A stretch of 64,000 nucleotides of DNA from Tigriopus japonicus (taxonomy: Eukaryota; Arthropoda; Copepoda; Harpacticoida; Harpacticidae): NCBI GenBank assembly GCA_010645155.1, contig JAAGOF010000088.1, forward strand, positions 1,450,348-1,514,347, written 5' to 3'. Below are positions 13,501-27,204 of this stretch, one piece after another (position 1 is the stretch's first letter; the number at the start of each line of letters is the position of its first letter). The position numbers and the translations under genes are program-made. Under the pieces are notes generated by a model that made no database searches, was not told the origin of the DNA, and saw nothing but the letters and a program-made list of their open reading frames with translations.

Positions 13501-15042
13501 ACGTACATGTGGAATTCCTTGGCACCTTAAAAAAAACTTGGACGTTTGTCAACCAGAGACGTAATTTTCCATTTAGAAGGGTTATTTCAAAAAGACGAAA
13601 CGTTTCAAATGATTTATCTCCTCGGATGTGTTCACGTTTATTAAGACTTTAAAGAATGGAAAAGAAACATTCGGAATGATGGACAATTGGCCGTTAGTGT
13701 TCTTTGTGTAAACGTTAGAGGATGTTCCCAGCGGAAGATTAAAAAGTGCTGACATGAGACAATAAAGCGTGATTCTTCTTCTAGCAGACACGTGCCATTT
13801 GTTAATCGTCCGCGACCGTTTCAAAAAAACACGATTTTGCGCCTTTCAAGTCCCGAAATCATGGTAATGAAGCCATGATTTTCATGCGAACTTTTTGCGC
13901 GGTTAAATCGCAAACATTAAAACTCTTTTCCTTACCATGCAAAATTCAATTAACACATATAATTATGACCAAAGACCCATTGTGAAGAAGCACTTGGCAA
14001 GTTGGTGATCAAAAAACCTTGTCCATCATGAGGGTGGGTGTAAATTGAGATTTTTGGCCTTTTATTAGCAAAGCAGACGATTTTATGTATCACAGAACAG
14101 ATCAATTGGCAAAGACCGAACAAGCCAACTCTATTTGCCGATGACCGATGTCTTATTACTGAAAGTCGACGGATCGTGTGAACTTTTGATTAAACGAAAT
14201 AATGAATCGACCGATATTGTTCCCACTCATTTCTGTTTTAAGATCTAAGAAAAAACAGGGTTTCTTTGCATATTCATTTTTAAACGGGTGATGTTTTTTT
14301 ACTGAAAACTGACAATTCTGAGTTATCTTTTTCAAAGTTTAAATATAACTATCAAAGTCTTGACGCTTGGAGGCAACTTAAGATGCAATGTGTCAAGGCA
14401 ATGGGTTGATTATCATTAATCAGGGATAATAGACATCTTCAAATTCGCCTTAAGATTTTAGCAGCCAAAGAGCCCAAAAGATGGATCATAGTAACTTCTT
14501 AGTGCTACCCAAATAGATCTGTCGCGCAATGAGCAACCCTCCAAACTTGCAATAAATCTAAATCTTATAGGGTTTAACATGGTTGCTTCTAGGAATTGTA
14601 GGGTTTGTCTCAGGCACCATTTGAATCAAGCTACGAGGGGCGTGCTAAAAAGAATGCAAATGGCTTAACAACTTGAGAAAAGTAAGATTGATGTAACCAA
14701 TAATCAAAAACTATTTTTGAACATGATCATAGTCTCAAGATTGAACCTATTTCCAAAAGTGCAACCGCTTCTTGAAGCAGGTAACAAAGGAATCTTTAGG
14801 GGTGTTTTTGTTGACCCCTACCGGAGTTTTCTGGAGGCCCTCCAGGTTTTGGACGTTTTTCTTTTCCCGCTCTTTTTCCTCAATGGGAACAACCAAAATG
14901 ACAAAACGCCATGTCCAAATTACATGGTATCAGTTAACAATTTGTAACCTCTTGTGGATCACAAAGACCTTGGTCTTCAATTTTTTGAGCGTGAAAAGGC
15001 GGCACCTGTGAGGCACAAACTAGGTTTCAGTATCCTTTAAAC

Positions 15043-15225
15043 CAGGGGTGTGCAAACCCTGGCCCGCGGGCATCTGTCATTGTCATGTCCTGATTATGCA
15101 TATGTAGGGTAGGTAGATTGTAGAATTTTATACTAGAAATTATTTGCCGTTTTGGCTGGTGTGGCCCGCGAGCGCCAACGGTCCGGCCAATTTGGCCCAC
15201 TGCTAAATAAGTTTGCACACCCCTG
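15043..15225. mobile_element. Small non-autonomous hAT-type DNA transposon (MITE) with 8-bp target duplication
   Basis: The element begins CAGGGGTGTGCAAA and ends TTTGCACACCCCTG, a 14-bp perfect terminal inverted repeat of the CAGGGGT type usual for hAT elements. It is flanked on both sides by the identical octamer CTTTAAAC (15035-15042 and 15226-15233), the 8-bp duplication that hAT transposases leave. At 183 bp it cannot encode a transposase. The interior is GC-richer (GGCCCGCG ... GTGGCCCGCGAG) than its surroundings. The intact duplication suggests a fairly young insertion. Confidence 0.93.
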
Positions 15226-18200
15226 CTTTAAACTATGCCAAAGGGAAGGAAGGGCACTATTAGATGGAATCGCCCAATCCACTTTTTTGACGGCTTCAAA
15301 TGGGGTCAAAAACAGGGATGTGAAAAATGTTTTTAAAACAAATTTTCTAAACGCTTCATAAAGCTCTGAAATTTTACGTTTCTTTGACTTTGGTCGTGTA
15401 GATAAAAAATTACATGGTCGTTTGCATTCTGTTTGGTATAACCTTCGTAAACTAGTTCATTGACCATAATTGAGAGTTGGGTCAATTACAATACATTACA
15501 ATACAGTTACCGTAATTAATTACATTATTTACAAAAAAAACTTGCCTGAAACATAAATTTATTAAGATTACAATAACAAAAACAGGCATTTTTTCCCCTA
15601 AATTTCAGAATTGCAACTGCGATTACAAATACTCCCCCATCTCTGCATGCAACCACCAGTTTTCTCGTGAAATAGGATGTTTCAGAGATGAGGGTCCTCA
15701 AAAAGGGATATACGATGGTCTGGAAACCCATCGTAAAATGATTGAGCCACTTGAAATTCTGCTAGAATGGCCAAAAGGTCCAAAGGCTTCAACCAGAATT
15801 CACGCGTGGCCGAACCTTCGTGTGTAGTTTCCTCCATTTCTTGACCTGACCTGATCTCACACCCTGAATTTGCGGTCTATTGTCGACGCTTCTTATCTTC
15901 AAATTCAATTCTTGAATAGCATGACAAATCCAGCTCGTTAACCAGGAATGGGCTCAATTTCCATTTCCACGGGCGGATCCTAAACTTATCCAAATTAAAG
16001 GTAGACACGAGAGGTGCCAAACTATCTTCTCTGCCACTTCTCATGGCGTGCAAAATCTTCAGTGCAAGAAAGAAAAAGACTCCCACCATCAATGAATAAA
16101 CTCATACATTTCTCGTATTGCAAGCTTGTCAACATTAATTACTTGGGAATGGCGAACGCGGATTTCGGTTATTGTAGAGTAGTCGACGCATATATGTACG
16201 TGTGTGATTTAATGAGCATCTGACTAGCTTCTGAAAGGAAAGAGCGGAAAAAGGACCCGGAAATGAACCATTTCTGGCTTGAAGTACGACCAATGAATCA
16301 CACCCAACCAATGAAAATGGGCTCTTCTCTTGAAAATGGCAGATCTTGGACAAATTGTCGTGTGCAATGTGAGCTACTCTGCTCAGTTGTTGTCATCATC
16401 TGCCGGTGATTCCATTATTGCACTTGCATAATGTGCTCAGAAAGGGATTAAGATGGCATGTCGAATTTTTCTTCCGACATTGCTCCGTTTTGAGACGTTC
16501 AGATCCCAATTAGAACTAACGAGATCCGGGGAGGTTCGGGATAAAAAGTTCTTTTTTTGGACAATGAAGGTATTGAATGAGCTCGGATTATGGACATTTA
16601 TACGCGATGTCATAAGGCAATCACGTTTCGTCTGGGTACACTGTTCAGGATAGAAAAAAGAAGCAGATATTTGTACTTAATATCATTTTCGCGGCATTAG
16701 CTTTTTAAATCTTTAATAGATATAAAGGGAAGTAATTCTTGAACGTTTGTTGGGTTGTCTGAAAATAAAAGAGGAATTTTGCAGTGTTTTTTTCGCCTCT
16801 ACTTGATGTTGGTCGCCTTTCAAGGTATCATTTGTTGAACTATCATTCTGATTTGGTTGGCCATTGATGAAATTGATGATTGTGGCGGTTTTTCTTCTCT
16901 TATACCAAAGAGATCTATCATTCAATGATCTTGGTTTTGCATGGAAGTCCATTAGCACTTCTTCAAGAGTTGTTCATTTGACTTATTGATGATCAGGGAA
17001 TTATGCAGGGATATAGCACCTCCAGTGGTAATGATGATTAATTGGCAAGGGCGGTGTGACCTTCAACCAGGAATCAATCCTCCAAAAAAGTATTGCAAAG
17101 TCACAAACACACCCATCCTCAGCTTTTGATACAGGGTGCTTCTTCACGAACACGCTCAAGGATATCTATCCATTTAACTTCCACGATTTCAAATCTCGCG
17201 GCCGATCACCCTGTTTTGATAAGTTGGGTGAGGTGTCACTGCGGTTTAGAGACATATGATGAAACTATCGACGGTGATTTTGAGGAAACGTGACGGGGAT
17301 GCCAAATGACGGAAAAGAAGTCGCTGCTGAAAGCAGCAGCACCATGCTCATAAATCAAGGATTGCCAAAATTTGAACTCAGACACATCTTCAATCATTGA
17401 TCGGAAATAGAACTCGCTTTGAAATCTCCCCATGATTTGAAGAAAAGACCACCACTAAAGTGAAGGAAAAGGGTGCCATCAAGTATTTTAGATGTTAATC
17501 TCACGGATATTTCTGGCCGGAAGGTGCCACTTGAACACAACCTAATGAGGCGCTCATTTCCCGGGCAAAAACCTATTTGCATATAGCACGCTCACGTTTT
17601 GACTTTAGGGGGAGTGTGAGAAATGGGGTTTTGAATGGCCACTTCGATGGAATTCGTGAGGAAGACGACATTCGCCGTGAACAACCTCTCATTAGAATCC
17701 TTTCTGAAGTTGAGAGCTCATCTTTCTTTTATTATTTGGGCTCATGCGTCGATCGAGCCCAATTCTCCGACTGATTTACGCCTCAATCACCATTACAACA
17801 TTCTAGGACTCCATAAGACCGAAAGGTATTTCTTACCCCCGAAAGTATTTCTTGTGCAAGGTACAAAAAGATGCATAAATCTACCGCTGCAATTTTCATG
17901 AATCGTTTCAGGAAGCTTCATATATTCATTTTTGGTGCACTCAGCAATGCTCGATTTGTATTCATTTGGGCACTAGAAAACTGCAAGTAGGTGAAGACGG
18001 GTAGGAAAACCATTGTACGCTGATATTGAATGACGTCAGTTCTATTGTCTTGGCTCCGATCTACATCGAACAAAAGCGAGCAAAGGGACCTCCATTCAAC
18101 ACCTCCTATCCTCCCTCTTGTTCTTCTGTTCAGCGGACTCCGTTGAGAGGACCGATACATATGGTAATGCAATTATGGGACTCACTCGATGACTACTGCA

Positions 18201-19668
18201 CCAATGGAGACAGTGGGTACCTGGGAACTTACTTTTTCTAGAAACTTTGGCACCCTAACAAAAGAGGGGATAATTAGTTGGAGAGTGACGACGCAATGAA
18301 GGTCCTTTCTCTGATTGGGTTCGTTGCATTCGAGAAACAAAAACAAGAGGCCTAATGAAGTACCACAAAGGGACGTGGATTCCTTGGACCATGATTTTCT
18401 TGTCTTTCGAGTTACCTTGTAGATTTTTATTGGTGAAGCTCTAGTGCGTATCTATTTCCATCATGTCAAAGGTCAGATCCATTTGAGCAATTTTCGTCCA
18501 CCTGCTTGGACGACCCATTTGCAGGTTCTTCGAGTCTTCAACGTGCCAATTTGGAACTTCCTGATGGCTTCATTCAAAAACTACCTGAAAGGACAACAAA
18601 GAACACATGCTTTGAAAGTTTGAACCAGATATTGTCCTTGCGACAAGAATGCAAACGATGGGAATGTCTTGTCATACTTACAAGTAGTATTTGCCCAAAT
18701 GAGTTTGATATCGTACCAAGGCTCTACTCGTTATTGCTTGCATTCATTCCCACGAATTAAGATTGATGATGCCACCGGTCTTTTGACTTTGTACGATTTT
18801 AGAGGTGTTTTTATTGGTCTAAATGATGGGGCTCGATTAGATTGATTGTATGCAGATTGCAAGATCTAGGTTCAACACATTTCCGTTCGACTCAATAACG
18901 CACAGACCAATGATTCGACGTAATTTTCAACGTTAAGATTTTACGCGAAATTGTGATCCTGTGATACTGATCATCATCGGAAAAAATACCCACCGCAATA
19001 TTTTTTTTTCTGTACAATCACGCTTTTCAACAGTTATCTTTTCTCATAGTGTTACGTGAGTTTTCACTTGGATTAAGGAAATAATTTCAAAATTTACTCT
19101 AAATTAGATTGATCGTTAACCTTTTCCATACACTTTTCGATACAAATAGAATCGTTTGTATGGATGATATGATTCGGTTTATCCCGTGACAAAACTATCA
19201 AGTCCATGTTATTGCCATAAGAACCGTCTATTCAAGGCATTTGCAATTGCACAATAACCCTCGTCGTCCCTCCCGTAAATGTATAACTTGATCGACAAAC
19301 TATCCGTGTATTTCCGCGTATATTCTTCTTTGAAGATGATTCTGATTGGCTCGCTGATAAAGGCAATGAAAATGTTCTTTTGATAAATCACAGCGGATAA
19401 TCAGGTTGGGAAAACGAAGTGAACTCGAGAAGAAGGACCTCTTTGAATCGCTTCCTGTCAAGACACTTTAAATTCAGGATGTCCTAGACAACACGGCCTT
19501 TGTGTCGATGAGAGATCCAACGACAAAAAGTAACTAAAAATGTATTGCCACCCTTCCAAAGATTTTGAAAATGATCCAACCAATAAATGCATAGGTTTCT
19601 TTCCAATCTATTTCCTCAAAAACCATTGGGCTTACAGGTAGGAAGTTGAACGACGAAAACGACGTTGC

Positions 19669-19692
19669 TGATGCTGATGATGATGATGATGC
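19669..19692. repeat. (GAT)n microsatellite
   Basis: GCTGATGCTGATGATGATGATGATG run in spacer DNA. Confidence 0.7.
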
Positions 19693-22600
19693 ACTGCAGC
19701 CAACAGCCGATCTTGCCGATTGGGAAAATTAGCATTTTCTTGCCCTAGTCAAGCATCAATATTTTTTGGACACCAACATCATCACTCTTTGTGACGCCTT
19801 TCAAAAACTGAGGATGAGTCAAGGTCAACCTACAACAAACAACATGGTTCGTTGGGAATGAAGAGCTTCTTTCCCCAGCCAAAATGCATCTTACGTCCAG
19901 ATCTCGCTGATTTCATCGATTCCTAATTTATGTTCCGTGCCCAATGGAGCTTGATAAGTGGTAAAATGCAACATGTGCATGCATGTGTACATTTACTTGC
20001 AATGAGGCAGCCATCAATTTATCCATTACCACCGTGAGAGAATAGTCTCCCACCACTTTTCAAAAGGTCGAAGATAAGATTTGGGCAATGTCTTCCTTGA
20101 TGAAGATTGTTCATCAGGAACAAGAGTTCAAAAGGATTTAGAGTATATTTGGATGCTCATCTTCATTCACTCTGAGCAACAGCAACCCTTTTCCTGAATG
20201 AAGCCCATATTGGGAAGTCGACATCATCCAAAGAGGCGCCTCCCTCCTTAATACCAATATGTGCACATGTTTTTTAATGGCTGAAGGTCTCGTTGATTAG
20301 GCATGTAATGTGAAATGACAAGGCAAATTCATCACTCCTCCTCTGACTTGCCGAACGTAGATGGAGAGAAACATGCCAAACAGGATTGGATCGTCAGTCA
20401 ATCCTATTAATGAGAAATGCTCACAATGCGAGATTTCTATTTTCGCTTCAGTCTTGGGAGTGAAATGTTTGCTTGGCCAATGCTTTTTGCTGAGTTGGAT
20501 GGTGTTCTATGGATGGGAGCGGTGTTGTCGTTGTTGTGGCTGATGATTGAGTGTGACCATGGCGAGATCCTTGAATATAGTGACGCCTATTTGCATTGCT
20601 GACAAATGAACAAAAATGAAATTATCAAAAGAGGAGGAGTTGAGGTCAAGGTACCATGCACTCAGTTTCATAGAGCTCATACTTCATAAAAAATAAGAGT
20701 CACATTTTCCTGGTACTCAAACCCAAAAAAGTCCCGGCCAACGGCAAGGCACTTAAATGCAAGCAAGACTAACTTGACAACTTGGATGAAAATCGATGTT
20801 GCAAAGAAAAGACTCGATAGTGTCGTTAGCAGTCATTCATCCTAAACATTGATGAAAAAGGATTTGTCAAAATACACACAAAAAGGTTTCCAAATAAGAG
20901 AAAATAATAAAGAATTGTCCAATCAAGATGTTTTAGGCTATTATTCAAGGAGGGAGAAATCGTCAACCTAAAAGCAAAGAAGAGTTGTCATAAACACGTT
21001 TTGGACAACTACTTAGGTGCGAAATGAATAATTGTCAACTTTAAAGACGTTCTGAAATCATTTGAGCATAGCACTTCCAATGAGAAGACATTTGTGAAAT
21101 GCACTGAATTTTCATGAAACAAAAACGTATTTCCGAACATTTCCAAAAAGTTCAAGGAGCTTATTTTTTCTGTTACGTTAGGAGTAGTGCCGGCTTCTTT
21201 TTGGCGATCTATGGCGAGTGGGGTATCCATCTTGAATAGTTGGAGCCAAACCGGATGAAGTATTAACCTTATCGTACATTTTTTTTAATTTGTGACGTTT
21301 GCCTGCCTTCCGAAGCATTATGTGCTATAAGCAATAATATGCCTTTGAAAAATGCCAATCATTCTTTGGTTTTATTTTGCGTTTATTGCTCAAATGTAAA
21401 ATGCATTTGATGTCAGATTAGTAAGAGACTGAAAATGGGCGCGCTTAATTAAGATTTACCTACATTTAAAACAAGATGGATATCTCATCCAAATCTGTTT
21501 TTGATCAAATTTGATTTTTATTGTGTTGGGTACAGCAAATACTTGGGTATAAGCTGGAAATGCATTGTATTTTTGCTTCAAAACATCCGGATGTGGTCCT
21601 TGATTGTTGCTTCAAGTTTCATTCTCTTGTTCAAACAAGAGAGGAAAGATAAACTAATCAACAAGCTTTTTAGGAATGCTAAACTTTTTCAACAGCATGG
21701 AGCTAGGTTAACCATTTTTGTAGGGTTATTATGATATTTTCAATGCAACATGTACAACAAGAAAAATAACAATTTCGTAGTTTTCCTTCACTGGCCGAAA
21801 TTAGCCGATCTCCTCTGACACTTTTAAAGAGATTGGATTGTTGAGTTCTGTACGACACCTCTCACATTACTCTTCTTAGAGTGCCTATTCTCTTCCAAAT
21901 TATATTTTTATTATGAATGTATCTTTTGATTAAACTGACAAAGAATGCAATAAATACGCTGGCCATCCAAATGTAGTCAATAATATGATAATAATGCTCA
22001 TCCGTCGAAAAAAACTTCGCCGTTGGCCGGCAATGGCAGGGATTTCCGATGAATAACAAACGATTGGCATGAAGACGCGTTTTTATCCGGCTTCGTTCGT
22101 TAAGCAATGGACTCAACTTTAACTCCTACAACAACCATTGCTACAACAGCAGCAAAGCTTGCAAAAGGGGTACAGTGAAGGCTAGTTCAAATATCTTTAG
22201 ACATGTAGGCGCCTTCCCTAGTAGACAAGTCATTTGTTATTGGTTGCACCGTAAAGATATGCTCAAGGCAACATGTTGCAAAAACGCATCCAAAGCGATG
22301 GGACACTCACTGAATTCGGAAAGATTCTAACTCAAGCACGTTTTTTTAAAACCTTGTTCAAACTGAAGCTTGGTCAGTCCACTTTCATATGTTTGAGCCT
22401 GGAATTTCAATTGATTCCATTGACAACAAAAAGTAGAGATTTGGACCGACAGTTGAACTTAAGGAAAAAGAAGAGCTGTAACCCTCAAAAAAGGTACAAG
22501 TTCCAAGTTCAATTCAGTTTCATGTCGTTTCTCGTCACGAAACGAGATCTTATTTTTTAGTACCTTGTGGCGTCGCATTTTCTTGAGACACGAGTGTTGT

Positions 22601-23990
22601 ACTTGTTAGAATGCATGAAAGTGGAAGCTAAATTGCAATGGTCCAAGTCTGGATAGATTTTAGGTCTGCTGCAATTTTAACATTTCCCCAATCCCCTTTC
22701 AAGTGACGAGCCCCAAGTCAAAACCAACAATGTCACTCTTGTTTGTATTTAATTAAATGTCCATTCCAAAGCTTACACACAAAACAGCCCTGGATTAATT
22801 CCAAAATAGGGACTAGTGATGAAGAGAACGAGTGAGTTACATACTTGAAATTTAGAAAAGTATGTTGACAGCCTTCCACTTTTCCCCTGATCCTGGTATA
22901 TGAGACATTCTTATCCTCCAAGGTCGGTAGTGGTTTACTACGTTGAGAATGAGGGAGAAATGAAGCGCCTCGCCAACGCTTTTCTCGAGCCACGAGGATT
23001 TTCAGCAAGGCTCGAAAAGGCTCTTTCTCTTCCTCTTCCTCCAACTTGGGAACTGTTGCTCACATACTGTATTCCATTGCTTCCTTGGCACAAGATCTTT
23101 GGTGGTTCTCTCACCCTGAATCAGTTTCATCCCCGAGGTTTGGTTGCGCGCACAATTCGTTTTTGTTGATAACTGGATTTCAAACAGTGTTGCCAATGTT
23201 GAAACCTATCAAAGTGCAAGAACGCCGCGGTCATAACAACGAATTTATCAGATTTTTTGTAACATTCAATAACCTTCCAGAAGTTGGCTTTATACTCGAA
23301 CCTTGTCATAATCGTTAACGAGAAAGGTGCCTTTGGAGAGGAAAAACGCTCGTTTAGCAGGCATGGCACAATGTGACTGGCCTTGAGTGTTGCTCGCTAG
23401 AGCTTCAAAAAGACTTCCAGTGGTACAGTTTTATATTACTGTCATTATGGTGTGGCCGTGGTTGTAACAAAACTTTCGTATTTGTCCTCACCTCGTTCGC
23501 TCAAGTGGCAGCCCCTCCCCTCAAGATTATAGGGTTGACTGTTTCTGGATCCCAATGTTGACGAAGCTCGTTATGATTACGAATATGCTAAACAACAAGG
23601 CAGCGCGAACAAGTGTGAAGGGAAAGCATGCTCACTACCATTAAAGCACCTGCTCTAGGCCTTGCAAACGAGTTCCAGCCTCATACCCCTTGTCTCAAGA
23701 ATGCATTATGAATATTTAAGTCCTTCTTGACTGCATTGAAGTTCAAGACCAAGTCTGAGGGTTCATCCTGAGGACAGCGGAAAGACTTACAGGAAAGTAT
23801 GTGGTGTACTTTGGAGGCTTTTCTTCCTCTTCCAGACACATACCTTTAGATCAGTGCTTATTCATCAAGAAGAGTCAACAATGTGAAGAACCTAAGCCTC
23901 ATTGCTCACTCAAGAGGGTTCCCATTCTTCACCTTGAAGAGGTTAGAAATTCCATTAGGCAAAGCATACGAGTGTTGGACACAGTTGATC

Positions 23991-24283
23991 ATGGATCTGC
24001 TCTCTTTGTCTATCTTGATTTGTTTTGACCTTTTTGGCATTGCCACTAGCTTGTGCGAATTGAAGAGTGTCTCTGTCGGATTCACCGCTACACGTGGCAA
24101 AGGTTCGAATTCGAATGTTGTCATCAAGCAGTGCCTTGGAACGTGCTATAATTCAGTTTGTGAGCCCCTGCGGACACGAATAATCAAGGTGGAGTCGGGA
24201 AACCAATTTGAAAGTGATGGTGGCATGTTTGCTGTGCAGAGAGAGCGGGGAAAACGACGACGGAAGTCGTTTCCACGTCAACG
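23991..24283 (+). CDS. PDGF/VEGF-like (Pvf-type) cystine-knot growth factor, exon 1
   Basis: The ATG at 23991 has a good context (A at -3, G at +4) and starts a hydrophobic leader of about 20 residues (LLSLSILICFDLFGIATS), consistent with secretion. Then come Cys22, the knot core C48-L-G-T-C52, and C57 in NSVCEPL, followed by a strand-like RIIKVE. This is the PDGF/VEGF order C1, CxGxC, CxP. The position of the interchain cysteine in the usual CxGCC is Thr51, and no second interchain cysteine is present. A strongly basic stretch (RERGKRRRKS) ends the exon. The donor CG|GTAAGCG at 24284 leaves the codon after two bases, exactly complementing exon 2. The frame is open upstream to 23883, and an alternative acceptor (CACTAG|C, 24050) could make this an internal exon. 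Other cystine-knot families remain possible. Confidence 0.6.
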
Positions 24284-26769
24284 GTAAGCGTCTAAAAGCT
24301 AGATGATGGATCCACTGAATAGAACTTGCCAATCTTGGTGGCCTTCAGATCCAGCAGTTAATCATATGTGCCTGTGTGTGTGTATCCTTTATGAGATGTT
24401 CCTCATGATCTTCCTTTTGATCCAGATTGATAAAGGTTTTGGCACCACGTGAGGTCAAGATGATTGCTTCCAAACCTTTCAAGTCAGATCAAGTCCCGCT
24501 TCGAGATTATTTTTTTGTGCAAGTTTTAGGAACGCTGAAATGAAAGTAGACAATGGCACAATCTGACAACACATGTGGAAATGGTATCATCAGGCTTTGA
24601 CCATATGTGCGTGTTACTTTAGAGTATAGATGTTGATCAAGTTTCATGACAGAGACCAGAGGATAACGAACGAGGGGACATGGATAAGGGGCTCGAGAGC
24701 CAAGAAAACATGACATGTCCTGGCACATCCATCAGGAAAGAAAGTAATAAGCAGGAAGAGAAGTTCCTTACATGACCCCCAATATTTTTTTCCTGGTCAA
24801 AGGTTTTTCCAGACTATCACTCTTGGAAACCTCCCACATTTTTATAAGGTGTCTTTGTTTCAATTGCATTGAAGGAATTATGTGGTACAATTTCAGCTCT
24901 ATCTCGTTGCAATTGACTCGTTTAGCTTCAACAGTTGCACAGAAAAGGAAATCAAGATTTTGCCTTGAGTGTACAGAAAATTTGTGAGATTAATTTTTGA
25001 CCAAGGAATCGGAACGTAGCAAAATTATAGACGATTTAACGATAGATGTAATTAAAGAAAGCTAAATTCATCAACACATAGAACGTCTTACCGGTTTCTT
25101 TACACTAAAATTTGGCATGTCATAGATGAATTTGGTGTTTTTTTACCGGTTTCATTAAACTAAAATTCGATATTTTAACGTGTTGCCCATACATTCTTTG
25201 CAAAAGAGGTTTTGAAAGAAAGCCAAATCTTAGTGAATTGAGAGTTCTCCTTGAAATCCTATCTTTAAGATGGCGTCGTCCAAAACGACCTTCGTAGTGG
25301 TAGATTCCTCGCTTTTCTTGTCTTCCCAAGGGCGCAAAAGAAATAAAAATATCCATTCGATCTGAACATTTAGACATGGTAGCGAAACGAAAGCACCCTA
25401 ATGCATGCCTTCTTTTTCCAATAGGGACAGACAACTCTCCTCTTGATTTGGCATCGTGCACAACGTAACTTCATTACATAGAAGTGCTTTAGCATTTGTT
25501 GCACTATCAGATGCCATGGCCCTCTCCAATGTAAAGTGATTCAATGTACTCAATTTGCCCCACTTCTTCTGAGATGGGATCCAATCAGCGAGATGACAGT
25601 ACACAGAATGGATCATACGTTTTATCCACAAGGTGGATGAACCACACCGAATTCAATATTCATAGCTTTCTTCTCTTAGTTTGCATTTTTACCCTTAATT
25701 AAATCAAGGTACCTACCGGGTGATTCGCAAGAAACGGAACCGCAAACCATTCTTTCATTTTTATTCATTGATTTACATTCGACTTTGGTATGAACAATGC
25801 AAATTGTTTAAGTGTAGGTGAGTATGCCATGTCCGTAAGTCGGGAATAGCTAATATCACAAAAAAGAACAATGGTCAAAAAGACGCGGCAGATGCCAATT
25901 CTTCAGATGCATCAGTTTTATTCCCTCTACCTCTTTAATGCCTTATTTTTAATCTTAGCCAAATTTCGGGAGAGATAAAAAGTCTGAATCGCGAAAGATT
26001 TGTTTTAAAAAGCGCTTCATCATTAAACTTGGTGTAAATTGCTTTTTTCTGATTCTTAAAACCACACGTTCTGCAAATCATATGCTTTGTAGGTGAGGAT
26101 TATATGTTTTCAGTCGCGAAACGGTTATAGTTAGCTCTTTTGTTTCCTTTGGAGCATCTGACAATTCTTTTAGATATCTCTGCCATTTCAACAATTACTA
26201 GTGACGTCATCATTTTTGGCGGGAAAAAAAGTTCGGAAGACCTGTGTTTCTGATGAGTGTGCGAGGTAACTAAAACGAAGGTTTAGGCCTGGTGATGTAC
26301 ACATGTGCATATGTTTTGTTGCTTTTATCTAAAGTTTTGCTACATAAGTTGAGAGGGTTCTTCTGAACTTTGAAATTAGGAATGCCCGACTTTGAAAAAC
26401 AAGATGGCCAGAGTAGATCGGTTCCTAGGGCAACTAAACCTAAAAACAAATAATTTGTTTAATTGAAGGCTTCCAATTTCTCCATTTGTTTTCAAATTAC
26501 TTTGCAATACTTCTCAACGATGCCATTGCCCATAAATGCAACATTTTTCGAAAATCTGACCATTGAAAACAGATTTTTTTTGGCAAGCCTACACTGCTAA
26601 CGGCAGCAGGTCCGTAAAATGATACGGTAATTACTCCCATTCTCGCCTGTTTTGTTTTCTAAGCATTTTGACTTAAGTATGAATGGATCACATTTAGATG
26701 CTGATTTCTTGTGTAATTTTTTTTTCACTGAAATTTTGAACATTACTTGCAAATCTCATTAAAACTGCC

Positions 26770-27204
26770 CAAGAACCACTGAATTTTACTGGACTGGGAG
26801 GCTAACGAAAAGAACCATGATTTATTTCCAGTGGGAACAGTTGAGACCTCGCCTATGTTGACTTGAATACGTTTTTCAACTTTCAGCTCTATTGAACGTC
26901 GGAGTCAAAAGTTATGCTCTGTCAAAGTTCAGCACAAATGGCACCGAGAACGAATGAACTAGCCCTTTTCTGGTAATTGTTTTACCACTAAAGGGCGAGT
27001 TCATTCATTCTATGCCCTCTTCAATACAAAAGTTTGAGAAGGCATAACTTTTCACTCCGCCCTTCGATTGAGCTGAAAATTTAAATCCGTCGTCTACGAA
27101 ATACAAGCTAATTCTCGTTTGCAAAAGAACACAACTGAATTAATCCTTCTGTAAATCATAATTCTCACCGTTAGCCTCCTAATCCAGAAATTTAGTGCTT
27201 CTTG
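26770..27204. mobile_element. Foldback element, copy A
   Basis: An imperfect palindrome of about 435 bp. It starts AAGAACCACTGAA with CTGGGAGGCTAACG just inside, and ends CGTTAGCCTCCTAATC ... GTGCTTCTTG. The centre is formed by CGAATGAACTAGCCC and GGGCGAGTTCATTC around two AT-rich TTACCA boxes. It matches the copies at 31143, 37186 and 50646 along its length. The frame 27094-27372 overlaps its right arm and is not considered a gene. Confidence 0.8.

Larger units (their letters stand above)
10542..23990. other. Spacer between receptor and growth-factor genes
   Basis: I see no supported protein-coding gene across about 13 kb, apart from the small hAT-type element at 15043-15225. Open frames such as 17056-17293, 17577-17901, 18506-18760 and 22273-22560 lack domains and flanking splice sites. 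A short inverted repeat (TAGGCCTCC ... GGAGGCCTA) lies at about 12921-12950. Undetected small exons cannot be excluded. Confidence 0.5.
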
